DNA of 64,000 nt, taken from positions 1 to 64,000 of the forward strand of contig DAIDGU010000022.1 in the NCBI GenBank assembly GCA_027459785.1, given 5' to 3'. The DNA is from Ktedonobacteria bacterium. Lineage in GTDB: Bacteria; Chloroflexota; Ktedonobacteria; Ktedonobacterales; JACDGC01. This document shows, piece by piece, positions 16,958 through 25,207 of this stretch (its first letter is position 1; each line of letters opens with the position of its first letter). The translations under genes and the position numbers were made by a program. The notes beneath the pieces are model-generated. The model saw only the letters and a program-made list of their open reading frames with translations, did no database searches and was not told where the DNA came from.

Positions 16958-17300
16958 GGTATCGCTCCTTTCAGCGCATAAAAAATCGCCCCCAGCCACA
17001 CTTGGCTGAGGACGAGCGGACCCGTGGTACCACCTCTTTTGGGGCATATCTGCCCCCACTTTAACGCCTGCCAGCGAAGACGGCCCCACCCCCGGCCCCT
17101 CCCCATCTGCGGATGGAGAGGGGTGACGCGGGCGGTTGAAACCATGCGCTGAGAAGCGGCTCAGATAGCGGTGAGCAGCCGTGGCAACCTCCGGGGTGGC
17201 CTACCCAGGCGACGCGCGTTGAGCTTGCACCGACCTCAACTCGCTGGCACGCGCCGGCTGAGCTTCATCCCCTTCGCGGGTTCGCTATGTAGTTTTGCTA
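16958..17300 (-). ncRNA. T-box riboswitch leader of alaS
   Basis: On the minus strand the leader contains the T-box core GAGGTGGTACCACGGGTCC (17018-17036). It is followed by a perfect 11-bp terminator stem CGTCCTCAGCC / GGCTGGGGGCG with loop AAGTGT and a run of T (about 16979-17013). Upstream, GAGTTGAG-GTCGGTGCAAG-CTCAAC looks like the distal hairpin of stem I. Uncharged tRNA-Ala should stabilise the antiterminator and switch on alaS. I cannot fix the specifier codon with certainty. Two dispersed repeats lie between stem I and the T-box. Confidence 0.88.
17082..17145. repeat. Family B hairpin plus family A scrap inside the T-box leader
   Basis: 17082-17123 is a good family B copy (GGCCCCACCCCCGGCCCC then the CTCCCCATC hairpin). 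17131-17145 reads GGCGGTTGAAACCAT, the end motif of family A. Both are transcribed in the alaS leader and sit where stems II and III of a T-box RNA would lie. Confidence 0.75.
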
Positions 17301-17307
17301 CCTGTCA

Positions 17308-17336
17308 AGTATAGCATCATCGATGGGCAATTGCAA
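17308..17336 (-). promoter_or_regulatory. Promoter of the T-box-alaS transcript
   Basis: Reading the minus strand, TTGCAA (17336-17331), a 17-bp spacer and TATACT (17313-17308). It places the transcript start near 17300, at the beginning of the T-box stem I region, which supports both calls. Confidence 0.75.
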
Positions 17337-17464
17337 GGAACACCCGGAACACGTGGCGATAAACGTATCACAAGATGGCATAAAAGTTGCCGCAAGAGAA
17401 CGGGCTTTCCGACCATGCGAAGAAGCAGCGACGAAAGCTACACTGACAACGAGGAGTACCCATC

Positions 17465-17692
17465 ATGGCAGATAAGCATCCCGCGACGGAACACCATCGC
17501 AAAGCAGCAGAACATCATACCAAAGCCGCTGAGCAGCATACCAAAGCGGCGGCAGCGCACGAGGAAGGTAAACACGAGGAAGGCAGCGCCCATGCGCACC
17601 GCGCCGCCGGCCACCATGCTCACGCGACCGAACACATGAACGAAGCCGCCAAAAAAACGGTGGCCCATCATGAGTCCTCCGAGAAGAAGTAA
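17465..17692 (+). CDS. Small His/Ala-rich helical protein
   Basis: 75 residues, built from repeated Ala-Ala-x-His-His/Gln-His patterns (EHHRKAAEHHTKAAEQHTKAA), with about a fifth histidine and no hydrophobic core. It should be a soluble amphipathic helix or be disordered. The many histidines suggest metal binding or a stress/DNA-associated role; neither is proven. ATG 17465 follows GAGGAG. It is divergent from alaS and stands alone. Confidence 0.7.
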   Translation: MADKHPATEHHRKAAEHHTKAAEQHTKAAAAHEEGKHEEGSAHAHRAAGHHAHATEHMNEAAKKTVAHHESSEKK

Positions 17693-17742
17693 GCATTTCA
17701 CGCCTACGGCGGATGGGAATGGCTGCCCCACAATCAATCGCA

Positions 17743-17787
17743 GGACAGCCATTCTTGTCTGTCATGCAGCGGACAGGCATGGCCGCC
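17743..17787. repeat. Dispersed GACAGnCATT hairpin pair, family D
   Basis: Two adjoining hairpins: GGACAGCCATTCTTGTCTGTC and GCGGACAGGCATGGCCGCC (each given here without flanks), then CCCA. The same pair order occurs at 19124-19166, and single related hairpins at 52077-52096 and 28090-28109. It lies between two convergent genes, so it may be a bidirectional transcript end. Confidence 0.65.
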
Positions 17788-17842
17788 CCATGAGGATCGA
17801 GATCTGCCCTACGATTGGCAAAGACTTTTCCCGCAACGGGTA

Positions 17843-19012
17843 TCAATCCATTTCGGGTGTGGGTTGCACGGGCCGGTGCAGCGACAACCAGCGTTGTTGG
17901 TAGAAGAAGAAGAGGATAGCGCCAGTGATCAGGATGATGGCAAGCAGCATCGCGCCGAACCAGATGCCGGCGTAGTGTGGCTGCAAACCGGTGATGTTCG
18001 TGCCGAAGAGCGCGATGATCACCGTCGCCGGCAGGAGGATCGTCTCGACCATCGTCAGCACTTTGATGATCTGATTGGTGCGGTGCGATACCTGTGAGGC
18101 ATAGATCGTAAAAGCGCTGTTGACCGCCTCCTTGACCGATCCCAGTGCCGCCAGCAGATACGTCAGCCGGCTTTGCAGATCGCGGAAATACTCGCTGATG
18201 TCGTCGCCCTTGATCCAGATGAAATCGGGCCGGAAGAATGCCTGAAACACCTCGCGGTGGTGATCGAGCAATTCGACCAGCGCAAAGGTGTAGCGTTTGA
18301 AGCGCAACAGGTCTTCCAGGAAGCGTTCAGAGGTATCATGCAGCGCGCGTTCTTCTTGCTGCTCACTGGCGTGCTGGATACGCCGGTTCAAGTCTTCATA
18401 CTGCGTGAGCAACTCGTCGAGCAAGACGTAGAGCAGAAAGACTGGTCCTTGCTGGCGCAGTTCCAGGTTCAGTTGCGCGCGTGCCAGCACGCGGTCGCGG
18501 AAAGGCAGCGACAGCTTGTGGGCGCTGATGATGACATGCGGCATCAAAACGATATCAAGCTCGCCAGGTTGTAAGCGGTAATGGCCGGGCGCAGGATAGG
18601 TGAGGGTCGCGCTCAGGAAGCAGGCATCAGGAAAGACGGTCAGCAGCGGACGCCGCCACTCCGCCAGCATGTGCCGCAGCGTATACGCATTGAGCGGAAC
18701 GATCGCCGCCAATGCCCGCAATTGCTCCGCCGTATACGCTGCCAGATCGATCCAGAAAAACCCTTGAGGATCGACGAGCAGCTCTGCCAATTGATCAAGG
18801 GTGATATTCTGTGGCGCATCCTCGCCTGTGAAATACCAGATTGTGACGCTTTGCGCCTCCGTCGCGGGTGCATCAGGATGAATGACGGCTTCCAACGTGG
18901 TAGAAACGCTGGGCGATTCGCCAACGAGGGTAACACCATGCTCGGCCTCCGCAGAGGCGGGGCGCGGCGCGCGACGAAACGGACGGCGGCGGAGACGGGG
19001 CGGCGACGACAT
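17843..19012 (-). CDS. CorA-like divalent cation transporter with GTN motif
   Basis: 389 residues from ATG 19012, which follows AGGAG; the frame opens at 19189 but the upstream part runs through a family D repeat. A long acidic/helical cytoplasmic region (about 60-310) is followed by two C-terminal membrane helices, TILLPATVIIALFGTNITG and GAMLLAIILITGAILFFFY. The CorA signature Gly-Met-Asn at the end of the first helix reads Gly-Thr-Asn here. CorA/MIT channels conduct Mg2+, Co2+ or Ni2+, and the second motif residue varies in distant members, some with altered selectivity. The N-terminal 40 residues are Arg/Pro-rich. Confidence 0.85.
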   Translation of the reverse strand: MSSPPRLRRRPFRRAPRPASAEAEHGVTLVGESPSVSTTLEAVIHPDAPATEAQSVTIWYFTGEDAPQNITLDQLAELLVDPQGFFWIDLAAYTAEQLRALAAIVPLNAYTLRHMLAEWRRPLLTVFPDACFLSATLTYPAPGHYRLQPGELDIVLMPHVIISAHKLSLPFRDRVLARAQLNLELRQQGPVFLLYVLLDELLTQYEDLNRRIQHASEQQEERALHDTSERFLEDLLRFKRYTFALVELLDHHREVFQAFFRPDFIWIKGDDISEYFRDLQSRLTYLLAALGSVKEAVNSAFTIYASQVSHRTNQIIKVLTMVETILLPATVIIALFGTNITGLQPHYAGIWFGAMLLAIILITGAILFFFYQQRWLSLHRPVQPTPEMD

Positions 19013-19123
19013 AGGGCGCGGCTCCTGGTGCATGATCGATATTTCCGCATGCGTAGCACACGAGCGGATACAGCGCCAGGGCATAACGCATTTCTCATGC
19101 CCAGCCACAGAGAGGCGAGGAGG

Positions 19124-19166
19124 ACAGACATTTTTGTCTGTCACCTGGCGGACAGGAATGTCCGCC
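19124..19166. repeat. Dispersed hairpin pair, family D copy
   Basis: GACAGACATTTTTGTCTGTC and, 5 bp on, GGCGGACAGGAATGTCCGCC, each a near-perfect hairpin, followed by CCCA. It lies upstream of the CorA-like gene and downstream of pdhC, and would be read by transcripts coming through from pdhC. Confidence 0.7.
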
Positions 19167-19173
19167 CCACGAT

Positions 19174-19221
19174 AACTCCCCCTCTCCATCCGCAGATGGG
19201 GAGGGGTTGGGGTGGGGCCGT
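19174..19221. repeat. Dispersed CT-rich hairpin, family B copy
   Basis: CTCCCCCTCTCCATCCGCAG then ATGGGGAGGGG and TTGGGGTGGGGCCG. It touches the pdhC stop codon, so it may define the 3' end of the pdh transcript. Confidence 0.7.
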
Positions 19222-20546
19222 CATCCCAGCAGCATCGTCAGAGGCGCTTCGATCAAGTGCTTCAGGTCGCGCATGAAATACGCCGCCTGCGCGCCATCGA
19301 TGGCGCGGTGATCGCTCGAAAGCGTCATCTTGATCTCGTTGCCGACCGCAAGCTGGCCGTCGCGCACCACCGGCAGTTGGTGGAGCGCGCCGACGGCGAG
19401 GATCGCCGCTTCGGGCGGATTGATGATCGCGGTGAAGCTCTCCACATCCAGCATGCCCAGGTTGCTGATGGTGAAGGTGCCGCCGCTGAACTCGTCGGGG
19501 CGCAGTTTGCCGCTGTGGGCCGCGTCGCTCAGCCGGCGGATCTCGCGCGCCAGGTCCGCCGCCCCGCGCTTGTTCGCATCGCGCACCACGGGGACGATCA
19601 GGCCGGATTCCAGCGCCACAGCCACGCCGATATGCACCGACCGATGCTTCAGCAGCCGGTCTTCGCCCCAACTCACATTGATCTCCGGGTGGCGGGTGAG
19701 CGTGCGGGCCACCGCCATCACGATCAGATCGTTGTAGCTGATGCGCAGGGCGTCATGTTGCGCGTCCAGCGCCGTGTTCAACTGCTGACGCATGCCGATC
19801 AGGCCATCGGCATTCATCGCCATCGTCACATAAAAATGCGGCGTGGTCTGCATGCTCTGCTGCAAGCGCTGCGCGATAGTGCGGCGCATGTTGCTGAGCG
19901 GCACCACTTCGACATCCTCGTCGGCGAAGCTGGGATTCGGGATGACCGCTGATTGCGACGCCACCAGCGAGGTTTGCTGGGACGTGGTCGCCGTGGGAGC
20001 CGTAGCCAGCGCGGCGATGGCCGCCTCCACGTCGTCGCGGATGATGCGCCCCTCCGGGCCGGTGCCGCGAATCGCGCGCAGATCCAGGTGGTGTTCCTCG
20101 GCCAGGCGCTTCGCCACCGGCGAGGCTTTCACGCGCCCCGTCTCCGTGACCGTGGCAGTCATGGCGGGCGCGCCCACCGGCGCGGCCACCTTGCCAGCGA
20201 CCGGCGCAGTCCCGTTCGCGGCGGCGCTGCCGTTGGCCGAGGCGGCGGAGGCCGTCGTGGCCCGCGTATTTTTGTCGCTAGCCGGCGCGGCGGGTTCGTC
20301 CAACGGCTCCGTGGGGGAACCGACGAGCGCGATGGGTGCGCCGACGGGCGCGGTTTCGCCGGCCTGCACGAGGATCTTGCGCAGTGTGCCGGCAGAAAAA
20401 GAGGTGATCTCGATATTGACCTTCTCGGTCTCGACCTCAGCGACGGCCTCGCCCCTGGCGATGGCATCACCCACCTGTTTGCTCCAGGTGAGGATCTTGC
20501 CCTCTTCCATCATATCGCTGAGCTTGGGCATCAGAATCTCTTGCAT
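19221..20546 (-). CDS. pdhC: 2-oxo acid dehydrogenase E2, dihydrolipoyl acyltransferase
   Basis: 441 residues. The N-terminal lipoyl domain (1-78) carries Lys42 in ETEKVNIE as the lipoylation site. A long Ala/Thr/Pro linker leads to a peripheral subunit-binding domain (about 138-178: KASPVAKRLAEEHHLDLRAIRGTGPEGRI). The CAT acyltransferase domain follows, ending in the active-site motif HRAIDG with His413 and Asp417. It transfers the acyl group from E1-bound thiamine diphosphate to CoA. It is third in the pdhA-pdhB-pdhC operon, 13 bp after pdhB. The E1 subunits look most like pyruvate dehydrogenase, but a branched-chain substrate is possible. Confidence 0.92.
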   Translation of the reverse strand: MQEILMPKLSDMMEEGKILTWSKQVGDAIARGEAVAEVETEKVNIEITSFSAGTLRKILVQAGETAPVGAPIALVGSPTEPLDEPAAPASDKNTRATTASAASANGSAAANGTAPVAGKVAAPVGAPAMTATVTETGRVKASPVAKRLAEEHHLDLRAIRGTGPEGRIIRDDVEAAIAALATAPTATTSQQTSLVASQSAVIPNPSFADEDVEVVPLSNMRRTIAQRLQQSMQTTPHFYVTMAMNADGLIGMRQQLNTALDAQHDALRISYNDLIVMAVARTLTRHPEINVSWGEDRLLKHRSVHIGVAVALESGLIVPVVRDANKRGAADLAREIRRLSDAAHSGKLRPDEFSGGTFTISNLGMLDVESFTAIINPPEAAILAVGALHQLPVVRDGQLAVGNEIKMTLSSDHRAIDGAQAAYFMRDLKHLIEAPLTMLLG

Positions 20547-20559
20547 GGTTTAGCTCCCT

Positions 20560-21555
20560 TCACCGCACAGCCCGCTGCGGCACAATGCGCTTGACGGCAT
20601 CGATGATGTCGTTGCGCACCGGGAAAGCGGCCTTTTCCAGATTCTTCGCGTAGGGTGCGGGAACGTCCACGCCGGTCACGTGGCCGATGGGGGCATCCAG
20701 GTCGTCGAAGCCATACTCATAGATCAGCGCAGCGAAGCCCTGGCCAGTGCCGAAATACTTCCAGCCTTCCTCGACGACGACGGCGCGGTTAGTCTTCTTC
20801 ACCGAATCCAGCGCCAGATCCAGATCGACAGGCCGGATGCTGCGCATATCCACGACCTCGGCTTCGATGCCCTCTTTGGCCAACTCTTCCGCCGCTTGCA
20901 GGCTCAAGTGGACGCCGCGCGAGAACGTGATCAGCGACACATCGCGCCCTTCGCGCTTGATCTCGCCGCGATCCAGCGGCACGGTGTACTCCACGCCTTC
21001 GTCCGGCACCTCGCCCTTGATGCCGTAGAGCAACTCATGCTCGATCAGCAGCACGGGGTCGGCGTCGCGGATGGCGGCTTTCAACATGCCTTTGGCATCA
21101 TACGGCGTCGCGGGCATCACGACCTTTAGGCCGGGGACGTGGGCGAACCACGATTCCAGCGTCTGGGAGTGCTGCGCGCCGCGCTGCGCGCCGCCGCCCG
21201 CCGGCATGCGGATCACCAGCGGCACGTGCGTCTGGCCGCCGAACATGTAGCGCACCTTGGCGGCGGTGTTGACGATCTGGTCGCTGGCCAGCAGCGCGAA
21301 ATTCATCGTCATCAGTTCGGCGACGGGGCGCATGCCCGCCATCGCTGCGCCGACCGCCGTGCCGACGATCACTTCTTCGGCTAGGGGTGTATCGCGCACA
21401 CGCTCGCGGCCAAATTCTTCGGCCAGTCCTTTGGTGACGGCATATGTGCCGCCATAGCCGTCGATGTCTTCGCCGATGACGATGACGCGCTCGTCGCGGA
21501 GCATCTCTTCGCGCATCGCCTCGCGCAGCGCCTCACGGTAAGTTATCGTTCGCAT
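20560..21555 (-). CDS. pdhB: 2-oxo acid dehydrogenase E1 beta subunit
   Basis: 331 residues of the transketolase-type E1 beta chain. It opens ITYREALREAMREEMLRDERVIVIGEDI and carries GGTYAVTKGL, FGRERVRDTPLAEE, MNFALLASDQI and the C-terminal EEGWKYFGTGQGF. It completes the thiamine diphosphate site with the alpha chain and provides the E2 contact. A 251-bp gap with a CACGAA-type repeat separates it from pdhA, while pdhC follows at once. A lipoamide dehydrogenase (E3) is not in the window. Confidence 0.93.
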   Translation of the reverse strand: MRTITYREALREAMREEMLRDERVIVIGEDIDGYGGTYAVTKGLAEEFGRERVRDTPLAEEVIVGTAVGAAMAGMRPVAELMTMNFALLASDQIVNTAAKVRYMFGGQTHVPLVIRMPAGGGAQRGAQHSQTLESWFAHVPGLKVVMPATPYDAKGMLKAAIRDADPVLLIEHELLYGIKGEVPDEGVEYTVPLDRGEIKREGRDVSLITFSRGVHLSLQAAEELAKEGIEAEVVDMRSIRPVDLDLALDSVKKTNRAVVVEEGWKYFGTGQGFAALIYEYGFDDLDAPIGHVTGVDVPAPYAKNLEKAAFPVRNDIIDAVKRIVPQRAVR

Positions 21556-21608
21556 GGTTTCGTTATCTTCTTCCTCAAAGGGATAATCTCATTCGATGAT
21601 GGATGAAG

Positions 21609-21806
21609 GACGGGAACACGAAAGCCACGAAATACACACGAAAAACACGAAAGATTTGGAGGCATTTTGCAGATGTTGAATTCTCTGCACATCCTTCCTT
21701 GTTCCGCTTCTTTGTGTCTTTCCAAAGCCTTCATTGACCTTTGTGCCTCGTCTAGATCTTTCGTGTTTTTCGTGAAATCTTCGTGGCCTTCGTGTTCGAT
21801 TCGCCC
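21609..21806. repeat. CACGAA-type inverted repeat, family C
   Basis: CGGGAACACGAAAGCCACGAAA at the left (here truncated to its start GGGAACACGAAAGCCACG) is matched by the inverted TCGTGGCCTTCGTGTTCG at the right. Further runs of CACGAAAAACACGAAAGAT appear inverted as ATCTTTCGTGTTTTTCGTG. Related copies are at 36230-36400 and 63421-63590. It interrupts the pdhA-pdhB interval and could fold into a long hairpin in the operon mRNA. Confidence 0.75.
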
Positions 21807-22835
21807 TTATTTGCGGGGGCGACGCCAGGCGATGGCCCCAGTGGGATCGATCATCACGTCTTCGGTCAACGCGCTGAGATCGGGGAAGGGGCTGTTGTCG
21901 GCGAAGGCGGCGGCGGCCTCGGCGGCCTGGGTGGCGCGGTCGTCGGCGGCGCTGAGGGTGGCCTGGTCGATACCCAGATCGCGCAGTTGCTGCTCGAAAA
22001 GCATGATCGGATCGCGCGTGCTGCGCCAGCGTTCCACTTCGTCTTTGGGACGATAGGCGGCGGGGTCGGCCATCGAGTGGCCACGGAAGCGATAGGTCAT
22101 CGCTTCGATCAAGGTTGGCTTGCTCTCGCGGCGGGCGCGGTCGATGGCGCGCTGCGCGGTCTCGCGCACGGCCAACACGTCCATACCGTCCACGCGCTCA
22201 TAGGCCATGCCATAGGCTGCCGCGCGGGGTTCGAGGGATGACACCGACCAGGCTTTGGCCAGCGCGTTGCCCATCGAATAGAGGTTGTTCTCGCAGATGA
22301 AGACGACCGGCAAGCTCCAGAGTTCCGCCAGGTTCATCGCCTCATGGAAGGCACCTTCATCCACCGCGCCGTCGCCGAAGAACGTCATGGTGATGTTGCC
22401 CTGACCGGCGAACCTCTGCGCCAGACCGTAGCCACAGGCGATGGGCATTTGCGCGCCGACGATAGCATAGCCGCCGTGGAAATGATGCTTGTCATCGAAG
22501 ATATGCATCGAGCCGCCCTTGCCCTTGCTCACGCCCGTCGCGCGACCAAAGAGTTCCGCCATCACCGCATTAGGGTCGGCTCCCTTCACGATGGCGTGGC
22601 CGTGTTCACGATAGCTGCTGATGACGTAATCGTCCGGGCGCAGGGGCGTGATCGCGCCGGTGGCGACGGCCTCCTGGCCGACATAGAGGTGTAGGAAGCC
22701 GCCGATCTTGCCGAGGGTATACTCTTCGCCAGCTTTTTCTTCGAAGCGGCGGATGAGCAGCATGGTGGCATGGAGACCGAGCAGTTGTTCGCGGGTGAGT
22801 CCCGCCAACATCACGTCGCTGTTGCTGATGGCCAT
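21807..22835 (-). CDS. pdhA: 2-oxo acid dehydrogenase E1 alpha subunit
   Basis: 342 residues. The thiamine diphosphate motif is clear: FFGDGAVDEGAFHEAMNLA through CENNLYSMG. Other family blocks are LLIRRFEEKAGEEY, GFLHLYVGQEAVA, YREHGHAI, GKGGSMH and YRFRGHSMADPA, which holds the phosphorylation-loop region of the family. It decarboxylates the 2-oxo acid with pdhB. It is first in the operon. Confidence 0.93.
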   Translation of the reverse strand: MAISNSDVMLAGLTREQLLGLHATMLLIRRFEEKAGEEYTLGKIGGFLHLYVGQEAVATGAITPLRPDDYVISSYREHGHAIVKGADPNAVMAELFGRATGVSKGKGGSMHIFDDKHHFHGGYAIVGAQMPIACGYGLAQRFAGQGNITMTFFGDGAVDEGAFHEAMNLAELWSLPVVFICENNLYSMGNALAKAWSVSSLEPRAAAYGMAYERVDGMDVLAVRETAQRAIDRARRESKPTLIEAMTYRFRGHSMADPAAYRPKDEVERWRSTRDPIMLFEQQLRDLGIDQATLSAADDRATQAAEAAAAFADNSPFPDLSALTEDVMIDPTGAIAWRRPRK

Positions 22836-23201
22836 AACCGTGAAAACCCTCCGAGGGGAGATAGATGGGGCGCGGCGTCAGCCTGCCGACGCGCGGCCCG
22901 GCAACGAGAATCAGAGCGGAGGGAAACCGGACGGCGATCACTGCCGATCCGGCATGCGGGGAGCGAGCTGGCCAAACAGCGGCGTGAATCGCTTCGGTCC
23001 TCCGGCACACCATTGTGCCTCAACTCGAATGAACGGCCCCACCTCCCGATTTCCTCCTTAGCTGTGGATGGAAAAGGGGAAATTGGCGGTAGGGTATACC
23101 TGCCCTTGCCTTTGGGCGGCTGATGTGTTACCTCTTGATCAGAGCTATCGGCACGATCCGCCCTAGGGCGTTGCGCCGGCGCTTTGAAAGGATCGCTTGC
23201 G
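22836..23201. other. Intergenic region between divergent pdhA and ferredoxin genes
   Basis: 366 bp without a convincing ORF. It holds a degraded family B hairpin (about 23034-23084, GGCCCCACCTCCCGATTTCC then GTGGATGGAAAAGGGG). Promoters for both genes must lie here, but I find no strong -35/-10 pair. Confidence 0.5.
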
Positions 23202-23444
23202 ATGACGTATGTCATAACCGAGCCGTGCATCGGTGAGAAAGACGCCTCGTGCGTCGATGTCTGCCCCGTCGATTGCATCCACGCCCGCGAGGAGGATGAG
23301 CAATACTACATCGATCCGCGTGTGTGCATCGACTGCGGCGCGTGTCTGCCGGTCTGCCCCGTAAAAGCCATTTACGAGGAAAGCGCCGTTCCCGCGCGCT
23401 GGCACCAATACATCGCCATCAACGCCGACTACTTCGCGCCCTAA
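23202..23444 (+). CDS. fdxA: Ferredoxin, two-cluster (7Fe/8Fe type)
   Basis: 80 residues carrying low-potential electrons on two iron-sulfur clusters. The first site has an expanded spacing, CIGEKDASCVDVCPVDCI, typical of 7Fe (3Fe-4S plus 4Fe-4S) ferredoxins; the second is a canonical CIDCGACLPVCPVKAI. The C-terminal extension (SAVPARWHQYIAINADYF) is also a mark of FdxA. ATG 23202 follows AAAGGA; a TTG six codons earlier is less likely. It is divergent from the pdh operon. Confidence 0.9.
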   Translation: MTYVITEPCIGEKDASCVDVCPVDCIHAREEDEQYYIDPRVCIDCGACLPVCPVKAIYEESAVPARWHQYIAINADYFAP

Positions 23445-23539
23445 GCGCGACGCATGGCGCAAAAAAAGGACACGCGCCCCCTGGCACGGTCCTCAGTTGC
23501 CCAACGTGTTGCGTCGCATATAATGCAGTACCGGTCCCA

Positions 23540-23779
23540 TTACGACGGGATCAGCCAGGTGATGAAACACACGATGGCGAAGACGGTGGCGATAATCCAG
23601 GTGGCATGGAACAGCATCTTTTCGATGCCGCGCCGGGTCTTGAAGACGGCACCAGTGCCACCAAAGACGCTGCCCAGGCCCGCGCCGCGCGCCTGCATAA
23701 GAATCGACGCGACCAGCGCGACCGCCAGGATGACCAACACGATGTCGAAGTACGCTAGATAGGGTGTCAGGGCTTTCAT
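23540..23779 (-). CDS. secG: Preprotein translocase subunit SecG
   Basis: 79 residues with two membrane helices (IVLVILAVALVASILMQ and ATWIIATVFAIVCFITWL) separated by the conserved loop ARGAGLGSVFGGTGAVFKTRRGIEK. That GGTG.. loop identifies SecG of the SecYEG channel, where it assists SecA-driven export. It is a single gene convergent with the ferredoxin gene. Confidence 0.92.
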   Translation of the reverse strand: MKALTPYLAYFDIVLVILAVALVASILMQARGAGLGSVFGGTGAVFKTRRGIEKMLFHATWIIATVFAIVCFITWLIPS

Positions 23780-23893
23780 CTATTCCCTGTCTCAACCTCC
23801 GCTACGGTATATCCAGCGTCAGTATAGCATGTCTTGGCGAGGGACGCAAGCATTACGCCCAAAGGGATGTTTGCTGGGGAACACTCGTCTCGT

Positions 23894-25207
23894 TTAGCCG
23901 CGCAGCCAGCGCGCCAGCCGCTCGACCTTCTGGCGATAGCTGTGGTGTTCGATCTCCACGAAGTGGCGGGTGGAATCTTTGTAGGCCACGCCGCCGCCGT
24001 AGTTTTCCTGGCCGCGCCGCTTCATATGCCGGAAGCGCCGCACCTTGGCGGGTGCGGCAGTCTGCGCCTGGATGAAGCGCGCGACGAGCTGGCACTGGCA
24101 GTCCACGATGCCCCACTGCCCGCTGTCGGGCTGGATCAAGCCCGCCACAAACAGGTTATCATAGTGCGGGTGAAAGACATTGAGATACAGGCTGGGGTAA
24201 CGCCCGTTCCAGTTGAGGTAGGCCGTATCTATAAACGGAAAAACGATGCGGAAGCCGGTAGCGTAGATGATAAGGTCGATCTCCGCCTGTGAGCCGTCGG
24301 CGAACATCACTTGCGTGCCAGCGAGCGCCTGAAGGTCTGGCTTGAGCGCGATGTCGCCGTGGCCGATGTAGTAGGGCAACTGCGAATTGACGACGGGGTG
24401 TGTCTCGAAGAGCTTGTGGTCTGGCTGACCCACGCCGAAGCGCGCCAGATCGCCGACCGTGACGCGATACAGCACCTTGGCGATGGCGCGGCGCACGCCC
24501 AGCGGCACATGCAGGTCCAGTAAGACCTCGCCGATCTGATCCGCCGGTTTGCCTAGAAAGAACTTAGGCATATAGTAGTAGCTGCGCCGCGTGCTCAGGA
24601 ATGTGCGGCGCGCATGGGTCGCGGCTTCCGCCGCGATGTCGCAGCCGGAATTGCCCGCGCCCACCACCAGCACGCGCCGGCCTTCCAGCACATCCGGCGT
24701 TTTGTAGTCCGACGAATGCAGCGTCTGGCCGGTGAACGCGCCCGGCACGTCGGGATATTGCGGACACCAGTTATGGCCGTTGGCGATGATCACGCCGCGA
24801 TAATGGCGTGTCTCCACTGCGCCGCCCGCCGGCTGGATCGTCACCTCCCATGCTGCTCCATCATCCACCGGTACCACCTGCGTAACGGCGGTGTTGTAGT
24901 GGATATCCCGTGCCAGATCGAAATGCTCAACATATGCCTGGAAGTAGGCCAGCACCTGCGCATGGCTGGGATAATCGGGGTAGTCCGCTGGCATCGGGAA
25001 GTCGGTGTATTCGGTCAGCGGCTTGGAGGAGATGAGATGGGTGGAGCGATAGACGCTGCTGTGTGGCTTGCCGAAATACCAGTTGCCGCCCACTCCGTCT
25101 TCGCGCTCGAACACGTCGTAGGGAATCCCCAATTGCTTCAGGTTTTTGGCGGCGGTGATCCCCGATGATCCCGCGCCGATGATGCAATAACGTTCACTGT
25201 CTGCCAT
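23894..25207 (-). CDS. Flavin-containing monooxygenase
   Basis: 437 residues. The FAD Rossmann motif GAGSSG is near residue 10, the FMO fingerprint FTGQTLHSSDY is mid-protein, and the NADPH motif GAGNSG follows. IYATGF is the late FMO/BVMO hallmark. Class B monooxygenases of this type oxygenate soft nucleophiles (N, S) or ketones. The fingerprint has HSSDY rather than the HxxxW of Baeyer-Villiger enzymes, favouring an FMO. The substrate is unknown and the neighbours give no clue. Confidence 0.9.
   Translation of the reverse strand: MADSERYCIIGAGSSGITAAKNLKQLGIPYDVFEREDGVGGNWYFGKPHSSVYRSTHLISSKPLTEYTDFPMPADYPDYPSHAQVLAYFQAYVEHFDLARDIHYNTAVTQVVPVDDGAAWEVTIQPAGGAVETRHYRGVIIANGHNWCPQYPDVPGAFTGQTLHSSDYKTPDVLEGRRVLVVGAGNSGCDIAAEAATHARRTFLSTRRSYYYMPKFFLGKPADQIGEVLLDLHVPLGVRRAIAKVLYRVTVGDLARFGVGQPDHKLFETHPVVNSQLPYYIGHGDIALKPDLQALAGTQVMFADGSQAEIDLIIYATGFRIVFPFIDTAYLNWNGRYPSLYLNVFHPHYDNLFVAGLIQPDSGQWGIVDCQCQLVARFIQAQTAAPAKVRRFRHMKRRGQENYGGGVAYKDSTRHFVEIEHHSYRQKVERLARWLRG

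Noticed and set aside
18844-19189. Longer CorA-like protein starting at 19189
   Set aside because: The extra residues read through a family D repeat (ADIPVRQVTDKNVCPPR is a typical translation of it), and ATG 19012 has a good ribosome site.
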